Shown in pieces: positions 1 through 6,243 of a DNA stretch of 8,645 nt (within the stretch, counting starts at the first letter, position 1; each line of letters begins with the position of its first letter). The stretch spans positions 1-8,645 of the forward strand of contig JAPPKT010000251.1 in the NCBI GenBank assembly GCA_028819675.1, in the 5' to 3' direction. The DNA comes from Caldilineaceae bacterium. GTDB lineage: Bacteria; Chloroflexota; Anaerolineae; Caldilineales; Caldilineaceae. Under the pieces are notes generated by a model. The model did no database searches. It was not told the origin of the DNA and saw only the letters and a program-made list of their open reading frames with translations. The translations under genes and the position numbers were made by a program.

Positions 1-180
1 TGTGTTAATCAAATCTTTCCCACCCCCCCCAAAAAAAACCCCCCCCCGTGCTCACTTGGTTGGTGTGGTGGGGGGGGGGGGGGGGGGGGGCCCCCCCCCC
101 CCACAAGGGAGGGCGCTTGCGCCCGACCGCCCAAAAAAGCGAGGAGAGAGGGAAGAGAGAGAATTGCCGTTTCCTCTGAC
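1..180. other. Low-complexity contig-end sequence, probable artefact
   Basis: This stretch holds runs of C and A, then 21 consecutive G (70-90) directly followed by 12 C (91-102), then purine-rich repeats (GAGAGAGGGAAGAGAGAG). The + strand is formally open from base 2 to 190, but the predicted peptide is proline/glycine runs with no family resemblance, so I do not call a gene. Long G runs at a read or contig edge are a known product of two-colour sequencing with no signal, and G followed by C suits reads joined head to head. A short perfect inverted repeat (GGGCGC-TT-GCGCCC, 111-124) is also present but cannot be trusted in this context. Bases 181-275, between here and the promoter, show nothing I can name. 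Confidence 0.75.
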
Positions 181-275
181 TCAGAGTTGATCGCGGGATG
201 GGTACGGATCCGTTGCTACCCGAGGTATAGGAAAGTTCGCCCCATTTTGGGATGCAACCTGACGGGCTCTGAGAG

Positions 276-304
276 TTGACAGTCTGAACCTATTGAGATA
301 TATT
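276..304 (+). promoter_or_regulatory. Sigma70-type promoter of the trp operon
   Basis: A perfect -35 hexamer TTGACA (276-281) is followed after exactly 17 bases by TATATT (299-304), one mismatch from the consensus -10. Transcription would begin at about 310-312, immediately before the CAACT segment (314-318) that can form the base of T-box Stem I. The match in sequence, spacing and position relative to the leader makes this the likely main promoter for all the genes downstream. No operator or repressor site is evident. Confidence 0.85.
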
Positions 305-413
305 CTGTTGCAACAACTGAACAGTAATGACTGTGAACCGGAATAGTAGCGCTCAGAGCGGGCTCCAGAGAGTCCCGGACAGGTGGAAGCGGGACAGCAG
401 CGCAGAGTGTGAA

Positions 414-416
414 TGG
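414..416 (+). promoter_or_regulatory. T-box specifier codon UGG (Trp)
   Basis: In the 3' side of the Stem I internal loop the leader reads GAA-TGG-ACC. The AGTA on the opposite side (345-348) and the flanking helices GCGCT/AGCGC and CCGG/CCGG place TGG in the specifier position, followed by the usual purine. UGG is the only tryptophan codon and the downstream genes make or charge tryptophan, so the codon assignment and the gene content agree independently. Confidence 0.9.
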
Positions 417-602
417 ACCGGGGAGTTGGACGGCGAACTGTGGACACGAACCGATATTGGGGCCAATTGGCTTTCCAGTAAAGTGAAGTGCCACGTACTA
501 GCCGGATTCGGAGACGCCACCGTTATCAGGGCGCTGCAGTTCAGACAATTGCGCCGCCAGGCGAGATCGTCTGAATGCGATGAGTGAGACTGGTGCGAGC
601 AT

Positions 603-629
603 CCCTTGCGTTTCATGCAAGGGTTTTTT
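603..629 (+). terminator. Terminator-like hairpin inside T-box Stem III
   Basis: CCCTTGC (603-609) and GCAAGGG (617-623) form a perfect 7-bp stem with a 7-base loop, directly followed by six T (624-629). By itself this is a textbook intrinsic terminator. It lies wholly inside the loop of the 9-bp Stem III helix (587-595/643-651). The 3' strand of that helix has not yet been transcribed when polymerase reaches the T tract, so the hairpin would be free to act. Whether it terminates in vivo cannot be told from sequence; it might be a stable Stem III apical arm that happens to precede T residues. Confidence 0.6.
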
Positions 630-655
630 GTTGTCCATTGTTCACCAGTCTAAAC

Positions 656-693
656 AGGGTGGCACCGCGGGCGTCATGACGAACCTCGTCCCT
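656..693 (+). promoter_or_regulatory. T-box sequence and antiterminator
   Basis: AGGGTGGCACCGCG (656-669) matches the conserved T-box sequence AGGGUGGNACCGCG. AGGG (656-659) pairs with CCCT (690-693) and GCG (667-669) pairs with CGT (687-689), leaving the seven-base bulge UGGCACC. The first four bulge bases, UGGC, are complementary to a tRNA end GCCA, so the discriminator base is G, as in bacterial tRNA-Trp. A small palindromic hairpin (CGTCATGACG, 672-681) fills the loop. The 3' strand overlaps the terminator arm, giving the expected mutually exclusive switch. Confidence 0.92.
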
Positions 694-734
694 TCTAGCA
701 GCAGTTTATGACTGCTATGGAGACGGGGTTTTTT
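682..734 (+). terminator. T-box intrinsic terminator upstream of trpE
   Basis: The segment 682-690 (AACCTCGTC) pairs with 722-730 (GACGGGGTT), including one G-U pair. Above an internal loop, TAGCAG (696-701) pairs with CTGCTA (712-717). Six T (729-734) follow the main GC stem. The 5' arm includes bases 687-690, which the antiterminator also needs, so the two structures exclude each other. It lies about 47 bases before the trpE start, so termination would silence the whole operon. Confidence 0.9.
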
Positions 735-781
735 GTTGGGAAAGAAACTGGGCCAGGATTCGAGGGAAGAGGAGAGGGCAC

Positions 782-2323
782 ATGGCAACCTATAGTCCTT
801 CACTGGAAGAGGTGCGGGAGTTCGCGGCAACCGGAAATACGATCCCGGTGTTCCGGGAACTGCCAGCCGACCTGGAGACGCCGGTCTCGGTCTACCTGAA
901 ATTGCGCAACGGCGGCCCCTCTTTTTTGCTGGAGTCGGTTGAGAAAGGGGAGCAAGTTGGCCGGTACAGCTTTCTGGGTGTGCGTCCGCCGTTGACACTG
1001 TGCGCACAAGGTGACCAGATGGTCATTGGCGGGGCGGACGGCGCCGAGTTGGAACGCCAGAAAGGCGACCCGTTCGAGGCCGTGCGCAGCCTTCTGGCGG
1101 AACGCTGCCCTGTCGAAGTCCCTGGCCTGCCTCGCTTTTCGGGAGGCGCGGTCGGCTATTTCGGCTACGACACTGTGCGATTCGTCGAACGCCTGCCCAC
1201 CACGGCAGAGAGGAAGCTGGCTATTCCGGACATGCTGTTGCTCTTCAGCGACAACCTGGTTGTCTTCGACCACGTGCAGAACAAGCTGCTGGTCATAGCC
1301 AACATGCAAACAACGGGGCAGGGGCTGGCGACAGAGGAACAGATTGAAACGGCCTACGCTGATGCGGTTGCCCGCATCGATGCGATTGTCAGCGACGTGC
1401 GGCAACCTCTCACGCCGCCGGTGAATTCCCCTGTTGCGGGTGATGCCGAGTGGCGCAGTAACTTTGCCAAAGAGGAGTACGAAGAGATTGTGCGCCAGGC
1501 AAAGGAGTATATCGCTGCCGGCGACATTTTCCAGGTCGTACCCAGTCAGCGCCTCAGCCGTTCGACTGATGCGGAGCCGTTTGCGATTTATCGCGCTCTT
1601 CGCATGTTGAACCCATCGCCCTATATGTACTTCCTGGAATTCAACGGCGTAGCCGGCTTGGAAGAGATTTCCGGGACCGTCGAGCCGTTATGGATTATCG
1701 GATCCAGCCCGGAAATGCACGTCAGGCTCGAAGACGGTCGCGCATTCTTGCACCCGATCGCAGGTACGCGCTGGCGGGGCGAAAACGCCGCCGAGGACGA
1801 CGCTCTGGCAGAAGGGCTACTGAACGATCCGAAGGAACGGGCCGAGCACGTGATGTTGGTCGATCTGGGACGCAACGACCTTGGGCGAGTTTGTGAATAT
1901 GGCACTGTGAGAGTACCAGAAATGATGGTGATTGAACGCTACAGCCATGTCATGCACATTGTCAGCGATGTCCAAGGGGAACTGGCGCCCGGTCACGACG
2001 CAATAAGCCTGCTTAAGGCAACCTTTCCGGCAGGCACGGTCAGCGGGGCGCCGAAAGTCAGAGCCATGGAGATCATCGAGGAATTGGAGGGACTGCGACG
2101 CGGGCTTTATGCCGGCGCGGTCGGGTACATCGACTACGATGGCACGATGGACACTTGCATCGCCATTCGCACGATTGTGATGCAGGGCAGGACATGCCAC
2201 CTGCAAGCGGGCGGCGGCGTTGTAGCCGACAGCGATCCCACCTATGAATGGGAAGAGACGCTAAACAAGGCCAAGGCACTCTCTGCTGCGGTTCAGCGGG
2301 CCGAAGAGGGTCTTGACGACTGA
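782..2323 (+). CDS. trpE: Anthranilate synthase component I
   Basis: This 513-residue protein converts chorismate to anthranilate with ammonia delivered by TrpG, the first committed step to tryptophan. The N-terminal domain carries LLES (49-52) and RYSFLG (61-66), which form part of the tryptophan feedback site in characterised enzymes, along with NPSPYMYF (about 277-284). The C-terminal chorismate-binding domain has GSSPEM (307-312), PIAGTRWRG (325-333), DLGRNDLGRV (361-370), FPAGTVSGAPK (about 415-425), GAVGYI (445-450) and LQAGGGVVADSDP (475-487). Length is normal for the family. AGGAG (770-774) seven bases before the ATG supports this start. It is the first gene after the T-box. One oddity is about a dozen extra residues (about 289-303) before GSSPEM. 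The motif set favours TrpE over aminodeoxychorismate synthase, as does the neighbourhood. Confidence 0.97.
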   Translation: MATYSPSLEEVREFAATGNTIPVFRELPADLETPVSVYLKLRNGGPSFLLESVEKGEQVGRYSFLGVRPPLTLCAQGDQMVIGGADGAELERQKGDPFEAVRSLLAERCPVEVPGLPRFSGGAVGYFGYDTVRFVERLPTTAERKLAIPDMLLLFSDNLVVFDHVQNKLLVIANMQTTGQGLATEEQIETAYADAVARIDAIVSDVRQPLTPPVNSPVAGDAEWRSNFAKEEYEEIVRQAKEYIAAGDIFQVVPSQRLSRSTDAEPFAIYRALRMLNPSPYMYFLEFNGVAGLEEISGTVEPLWIIGSSPEMHVRLEDGRAFLHPIAGTRWRGENAAEDDALAEGLLNDPKERAEHVMLVDLGRNDLGRVCEYGTVRVPEMMVIERYSHVMHIVSDVQGELAPGHDAISLLKATFPAGTVSGAPKVRAMEIIEELEGLRRGLYAGAVGYIDYDGTMDTCIAIRTIVMQGRTCHLQAGGGVVADSDPTYEWEETLNKAKALSAAVQRAEEGLDD

Positions 2324-2363
2324 GACTGCGCAATAGCCGAATACCTTTAGACTTTTCTTGTAT

Positions 2364-2369
2364 AGGAGG
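2364..2369 (+). promoter_or_regulatory. Ribosome binding site fixing the trpS start
   Basis: AGGAGG (2364-2369) stands six bases before GTG at 2376. A longer frame opening at TTG 2358 would translate the Shine-Dalgarno itself as Arg-Arg, and GTG-initiated TrpS begins [15 protein letters not shown], as is usual for the family. GTG 2376 is therefore the preferred start. Confidence 0.88.
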
Positions 2370-2375
2370 GGGGAA

Positions 2376-3431
2376 GTGACACAAAAGAAGCGGATTCTTA
2401 CCGGCGACCGTCCAACGGGGAAACTACACGTGGGACACTATGTAGGCAGTTTACAGCACCGGCTGGCATTCCAGGAGGAGTATGAATGCTTCTTCATCAT
2501 AGCCGACCTCCACATGCTGACTACGAAGCCATCCAAAGAGGACATTGCGCAAATCGGAGAAAACGCTCGCGAGATCGTTCTCGATCACCTCGCAATTGGA
2601 ATCGACCCGTCCAAGACATCGTTCTATCTGCAGTCGGCCGTGCATGAAATCTACGAGATGCACCTGATTCTCAGCGGTATGGTAACGGTTGAGCGCTTGC
2701 AACAGCTGCCCACTATCAAGGATATGGCGGCGGCAGCCGAAATGGAGCAGATGCCCTATAACTTGCTCGGCTACCCCGTTTTGCAGGCGGCCGACATTCT
2801 GATGCCGCGTGCGCACATGGTGCCGGTAGGCAAGGATAACGAGTCCCACATTGAGATCAGCCGGCAGATTGCGCGGCGCTTTAACAACGCCTACTCCGAA
2901 GTCTTTCCTTTGCCGGACGCATACATCGTCGGCGGCACGCTCGTTGGCACTGACGGACAGGCCAAGATGAGCAAAAGCCTGGGCAACGCAATCCTTCTCA
3001 GCGACGACTCGGCCACGGTCAGGAAAGGGGTGATGAGCATGTATACGGACCCCAATCGTATCCGCGCCGACATTCCCGGCACTGTCGAAGGCAACCCTGT
3101 CTTCAGCTATCATGACACGTTCAATCCCAATAAGGAGGAGGTGGAAGATCTGAAGAGCCGGTACCGGGAGGGCGCCGTCGGCGATGTGGAGGTGAAGACG
3201 AAACTGTTCAACGCCCTGGAAAACTTCCTCGAACCGATTCGCGAACGGCGAGCTTACTACGCCGAGCAGACTGGTTTCACCGACCAACTGATTTACGAGG
3301 GCACGCAGCGGGCGCAGGGGGAGGCCAGGCAGACGCTCATGGAAATGAAGAAGGCGATGGGATTGACGGGAGTTTGGAATCGGATCCGCCGCTCGAATGA
3401 GCGCCGCCAAAAGAGGCTCGCGAGGGCTTAG
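2376..3431 (+). CDS. trpS: Tryptophan--tRNA ligase
   Basis: This class Ic aminoacyl-tRNA synthetase activates tryptophan with ATP and loads it onto tRNA-Trp in the cytoplasm. From the GTG start it has 351 residues, close to typical bacterial TrpRS. The HIGH-type motif is HVGH (18-21) within [13 protein letters not shown]. The KMSKS loop is intact (197-201) within [15 protein letters not shown]. Asp140 in LQAADIL (136-142) corresponds to the residue that reads the indole nitrogen in the Bacillus enzyme. [12 protein letters not shown] (about 149-160) is the Trp/ATP pocket segment. The gene begins 52 bases after trpE and ends 28 before trpG, so it lies inside the biosynthetic operon under the same T-box. 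Many genomes place trpS elsewhere. The sequence cannot tell whether a second trpS exists in this genome. Confidence 0.96.
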   Translation: MTQKKRILTGDRPTGKLHVGHYVGSLQHRLAFQEEYECFFIIADLHMLTTKPSKEDIAQIGENAREIVLDHLAIGIDPSKTSFYLQSAVHEIYEMHLILSGMVTVERLQQLPTIKDMAAAAEMEQMPYNLLGYPVLQAADILMPRAHMVPVGKDNESHIEISRQIARRFNNAYSEVFPLPDAYIVGGTLVGTDGQAKMSKSLGNAILLSDDSATVRKGVMSMYTDPNRIRADIPGTVEGNPVFSYHDTFNPNKEEVEDLKSRYREGAVGDVEVKTKLFNALENFLEPIRERRAYYAEQTGFTDQLIYEGTQRAQGEARQTLMEMKKAMGLTGVWNRIRRSNERRQKRLARA

Positions 3432-3446
3432 CCGGGAAACAGGTGA

Positions 3447-3452
3447 AAGGAG
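3447..3452 (+). promoter_or_regulatory. Ribosome binding site fixing the trpG start
   Basis: AAGGAG (3447-3452) lies seven bases before ATG 3460. The frame is open further upstream to an ATG at 3397 inside trpS, but that would add 21 residues of no family resemblance, while ATG 3460 gives the canonical start MIAVIDNYDSFTYNLV. Confidence 0.88.
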
Positions 3453-3459
3453 CGGGGCA

Positions 3460-4056
3460 ATGATCGCCGTCATCGACAATTACGATAGCTTCACGTACAA
3501 TCTGGTTCAGTTTCTGGGCGAAATCGTGTTAGAGACACCGTTGCCCGGTGGAGAAGAGGCCAACCGAATCCAAGTCTGGCGCAATGACGCGATCGACATC
3601 GAGCAGCTGATCGAGAAGAAGCCCAGCCATGTCATCATCAGCCCCGGTCCGGGCACGCCAAAGCAGGACAGCGGCGTCAGTAACGACGTGATCAGTCGCC
3701 TGGGCGACCGTACGCCCATCCTGGGCGTCTGCCTGGGGCAGCAGTGCATCGGTCATGTTCACGGCGGCAATGTTGAACGGGCACCACGGCTAATGCACGG
3801 CAAGGTCAGCCCGATTCATCACAAGGGTACGACTCTATTTCAGGGGATTCCAAGCCCTTTTACTGCTACACGTTACCATAGTCTGATTGTGGAAGAGCCC
3901 CTGCCGTCCGATTTGATCGCCACCGCCCACACGGTCGAGGGCGAGTTGATGGGCGTGCAGCACAGGTCCAAGCCCATCTTCGGCGTGCAGTTTCATCCGG
4001 AAAGTATTCTGACAGAGTACGGGCACGATCTTCTGCGAAACTTCCTTAATGTATGA
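3460..4056 (+). CDS. trpG: Anthranilate synthase component II, glutamine amidotransferase
   Basis: This 198-residue class I glutamine amidotransferase hydrolyses glutamine and channels ammonia to TrpE. The N-terminus DNYDSFTYNLVQ (6-17) and PGPGTP (62-67) are typical of TrpG/PabA. The catalytic triad is visible: Cys91 in GVCLGQQ, and His179 and Glu181 in FHPES. RYHSLIVE (138-145) is the usual interface segment. CLGQQ replaces the more common CLGHQ, and there is a small insertion around residues 24-36 between the first helix and VWRND. The gene directly follows trpS and its stop overlaps the next ATG by four bases. TrpG proteins often also serve folate synthesis as PabA; the trp operon location argues for tryptophan as the main role but does not exclude both. 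Confidence 0.96.
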   Translation: MIAVIDNYDSFTYNLVQFLGEIVLETPLPGGEEANRIQVWRNDAIDIEQLIEKKPSHVIISPGPGTPKQDSGVSNDVISRLGDRTPILGVCLGQQCIGHVHGGNVERAPRLMHGKVSPIHHKGTTLFQGIPSPFTATRYHSLIVEEPLPSDLIATAHTVEGELMGVQHRSKPIFGVQFHPESILTEYGHDLLRNFLNV

Positions 4057-5132
4057 CTTGCGAAGCTGGCATGGGTGCATGGACACAGGCCGTTCTCGAC
4101 TATCTTACCGGGTCAGCTACCAGCCGCTTTCGCGATCAGCAAGTGGCCATCGAGGACCACTGGCAGGGACGAGACAATCTGCTCTGGCGGGTCAGATGCA
4201 GCGATGGCACCGATGCCGTCGTCAAGATGTTTACAGACGCCGGCCAGGCGCGAAGCCGGCGACAGTTCAGTGGGCAGGAGCAGTTTTCGCCTGCAGGTTT
4301 GGCACCGGAGCCGCTCTGGTATGATCGCTATCCGCACGGACTACCGCGCCAGATCCTGGTCTACCGGTGGATGGACGGTGGAGTTCTGAAGCTTGCAGAA
4401 CGCTTCCACCGCATGGCCCACGCCGATGCAGTGGCCCGGGTGCATCGTGCTGACAGGGACGAGGTGCAACGATTCAGCCCGCACCCTTTCAATCTGCTCA
4501 CTTTCTGGCAGATTTGGAAGGCGGGGGAAAGCCCACTGCATGAGTGGGTAACTGCTGCGGACGCTCCACTTTTGGCCGACCAGCTCTCTATGCTCTGGTC
4601 GGCCGCGCACCTGCTGATGGCCGGGGCGCTGCCGCTGTTGGGCGAAACGCCGCCTTCACCAATCCACGGTGACTTGACGGCAGAAAATGCCCTGTTCCAC
4701 AGGGGGCAGGTTCTATTGGTGGACTGGGAGTTTTTCGGGCTGGGCGACCCGGCCCAGGAGATCGCCCGCTTTCTGTTTTACGGGGGAGAGGACTGGTCTG
4801 ATGAGGCCAAATATGAGTGGCTGGAATACTACCGGGCCGGCAGTTCCGAACCTGGTTTGCCGGATCGAGTCGACCTGTATTTGCGGCTATACAACTTTCA
4901 GGCAGTTACATTTTTGCTGGAAGGCATTCGACAAGGGACCCTTCCGCCACCCGCCGAAACGGATCCAGAAACAGACGGAGTTGAATTTCATTCTTTTCTC
5001 ATCAGCGCCTTAGCCGCCGCTCTGCGCCGCTCGCTTGCCATATGGGAACTATCTCCGCTGGGAAAAGGAGACTTTCAACAGCTAGCAGACGAGATCAAGT
5101 GCTTGTCAGACATTGAGTCGCACGAAAGTTAG
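4053..5132 (+). CDS. Aminoglycoside phosphotransferase-fold small-molecule kinase, substrate unknown
   Basis: This 359-residue protein has the APH/choline-kinase fold signatures. AVVK with Lys58 is probably the ATP-binding lysine of the N-lobe. HGDLTAEN (205-212) is the catalytic loop, with Asp207 and Asn212. VDWEFFGLGDPAQEIARF (223-240) holds the metal-binding Asp224 and the following conserved acidic/helix segment. All key residues are present, so it should be an active kinase, cytoplasmic, with no signal peptide or membrane segment. The family phosphorylates sugars, choline, thiamine, homoserine, methylthioribose or antibiotics; nothing here identifies the substrate. Its ATG overlaps the trpG stop (ATGA, 4053-4056) with no good Shine-Dalgarno, implying translational coupling. 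ATG 4071 is an alternative start. It is tryptophan-rich: 13 Trp, against one to four in each neighbouring biosynthetic enzyme. Confidence 0.87.
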   Translation: MTCEAGMGAWTQAVLDYLTGSATSRFRDQQVAIEDHWQGRDNLLWRVRCSDGTDAVVKMFTDAGQARSRRQFSGQEQFSPAGLAPEPLWYDRYPHGLPRQILVYRWMDGGVLKLAERFHRMAHADAVARVHRADRDEVQRFSPHPFNLLTFWQIWKAGESPLHEWVTAADAPLLADQLSMLWSAAHLLMAGALPLLGETPPSPIHGDLTAENALFHRGQVLLVDWEFFGLGDPAQEIARFLFYGGEDWSDEAKYEWLEYYRAGSSEPGLPDRVDLYLRLYNFQAVTFLLEGIRQGTLPPPAETDPETDGVEFHSFLISALAAALRRSLAIWELSPLGKGDFQQLADEIKCLSDIESHES

Positions 5133-5176
5133 CTGTCGACATTTGCCGCAGATTCATTGATACAGTTCGAAGAGAC

Positions 5177-5181
5177 AGGAG
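5177..5181 (+). promoter_or_regulatory. Ribosome binding site fixing the trpD start
   Basis: AGGAG (5177-5181) sits eight bases before ATG 5190. A longer frame from TTG 5157 would run through this site and add eleven residues; ATG 5190 gives MASPIHEALESILAGQEL, a normal TrpD beginning. Confidence 0.85.
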
Positions 5182-5189
5182 AAACAGTT

Positions 5190-6242
5190 ATGGCGTCACC
5201 CATACATGAAGCACTGGAATCGATTCTTGCCGGTCAGGAACTTGACGTCGACGCGGCAGACGCGGCGATGACACAGATTATGAGCGGCCAGGCGACCGGT
5301 GCCCAGATCGGCGCGTTCCTAGCGGGGCTGCGCATGAAAGGGGAAAGTATCGCCGAAATCACCGGTTGCGCCCGGGCGATGAAGCGCGTCGCAGTGCCGG
5401 TGCGGCCTGCTCTCAACGGACAGCGCCTCCTTGACACCTGCGGTACGGGCGGTGATCAGACCGGCACATTCAACATCAGTACCACCGTTGCCTTCGTCGT
5501 CGCCGGGGCAGGCGAGAAAGTGGCAAAGCACGGCAACAGGTCTGCCAGTAGTCAATGCGGCAGCGCTGATGTGCTTGAGGAGTTAGGGGTCAGATTGGAC
5601 TTGGGGCCTGAGCAGGTCGCCGAGTGCATCGAGGACGTTGGCATCGGCTTTCTGTTCGCACCGCTGTACCATCCCGCCATGAAGTACGCCATCGGCCCGC
5701 GCAGGGAGTTGGCGACGCGCACTATTTTCAACATACTTGGTCCGCTTACAAACCCGGCCAATGCCACGCACCAGGTAATCGGCGTCCCCAGCGTCGATCT
5801 GACGCATCAGATGGCGGAGGTCCTGGGGCAGATGGGAAGCACTGCAGCATTTGTCGTCCACGGAACCACCAGAGATGGGGGAGGCGTGGACGAGCTCACC
5901 ACCACAGGAGTCAATCGAGTCAGCCATCTTCGGAACGGCGAAGTCTGGGAAAGTGAGCTGTCGGCGACCGATCTTGGACTTGCACCCGCGTCGCTCGACG
6001 ACCTGGCAGGGGGAGACGCAGGAACAAACGCCGCAATCACCCGGGGAATCCTCAGTGGTGAACTGCGCGGCCCCAAGCGGGATGTGGTACTATTGAACGC
6101 GGCGGCAGCCTTGGCAACCGAGAATGGTGACTGGAGGGCAGGACTGAACGCGGCGGGAGAATCGATCGACAGCGGCGCAGCACAGGACTCGCTGACCAGG
6201 TTTATCGAGAAGACGCAGAGCTTCAGCGGAAACGAAAAGTAA
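5190..6242 (+). CDS. trpD: Anthranilate phosphoribosyltransferase
   Basis: This enzyme transfers the phosphoribosyl group of PRPP to anthranilate, making phosphoribosylanthranilate. The 350-residue product has the usual small alpha-helical N-domain followed by the phosphoribosyltransferase domain. Signatures are DTCGTGGD (82-89, PRPP diphosphate loop), FNIST (94-98), KHGNRSASS (113-121), GSADVLEELG (124-133), RRELATRTIFNILGPLTNPA (171-190) and DELT (234-237), whose Asp234-Glu235 pair would bind Mg-PRPP. It is not fused to TrpG as in enterobacteria. It follows the kinase by 57 bases and is followed by trpC after a single base, so trpC is probably translated by reinitiation. Thymidine/pyrimidine phosphorylases share the fold but lack this full motif set. 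Confidence 0.97.
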   Translation: MASPIHEALESILAGQELDVDAADAAMTQIMSGQATGAQIGAFLAGLRMKGESIAEITGCARAMKRVAVPVRPALNGQRLLDTCGTGGDQTGTFNISTTVAFVVAGAGEKVAKHGNRSASSQCGSADVLEELGVRLDLGPEQVAECIEDVGIGFLFAPLYHPAMKYAIGPRRELATRTIFNILGPLTNPANATHQVIGVPSVDLTHQMAEVLGQMGSTAAFVVHGTTRDGGGVDELTTTGVNRVSHLRNGEVWESELSATDLGLAPASLDDLAGGDAGTNAAITRGILSGELRGPKRDVVLLNAAAALATENGDWRAGLNAAGESIDSGAAQDSLTRFIEKTQSFSGNEK

Positions 6243-6243
6243 A

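Larger units (their letters stand above)
311..735 (+). ncRNA. T-box riboswitch leader, tRNA-Trp specific
   Basis: T-box leaders bind a cognate tRNA: the specifier codon pairs with the anticodon, and an uncharged 3' end stabilises an antiterminator so that transcription continues. Stem I elements are visible in order: basal pairing CAACT/AGTTG (314-318/424-428) and CCGG/CCGG (338-341/418-421); AGTA (345-348); helix GCGCT/AGCGC (349-353/399-403); the distal AGAGAG (367-372) and GTGGAAGCGGGA (384-394 region); then GAA and the UGG specifier. The segment CCGTTATC (520-527) resembles the conserved Stem IIA/B region. It is followed by a possible pseudoknot: GGCGC/GCGCC (530-534/551-555), with loop bases TTCAGAC (540-546) complementary to GTCTGAA (569-575). 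Stem III is a perfect 9-bp helix (587-595/643-651). The T-box sequence, antiterminator and terminator follow. The family call is firm; individual helices are hand-drawn. Confidence 0.95.
621..738 (+). repeat. 13-base direct repeat at two terminator tails
   Basis: GGGTTTTTTGTTG occurs exactly at 621-633 and again at 726-738, in each case as the 3' end of a hairpin stem plus T tract. The upstream arms also share TCCCTT (602-607 and 689-694). This suggests that one terminator arose by copying part of the other, though convergence on G/C stems with T tracts explains some of the match. Confidence 0.6.

Noticed and set aside
2..190. Open frame with a proline/glycine-rich peptide
   Set aside because: It is translated homopolymer in the probable artefact region, has no ribosome binding site and resembles no family.
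327..616. Overlapping short open frames on both strands upstream of trpE, including a possible leader peptide
   Set aside because: The region is explained by the T-box RNA. No Trp-codon-rich short peptide with a ribosome binding site is evident, so ribosome-mediated attenuation as in E. coli trpL is not supported.
800..1405. Long minus-strand open frame opposite trpE
   Set aside because: It lies wholly within the well-supported trpE on the other strand. Long antisense frames are common in GC-rich coding DNA, and no motif or start signal supports it.
2324..2375. Possible internal promoter or second leader between trpE and trpS
   Set aside because: I find no convincing -35/-10 pair or hairpin in this 52-base gap; it is explained by the trpS ribosome binding site.
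2451..3479. 342-codon minus-strand open frame opposite trpS
   Set aside because: The + strand has intact TrpRS motifs across this span. The antisense product shows no recognisable domain and is best explained as a shadow of GC-rich codon usage.
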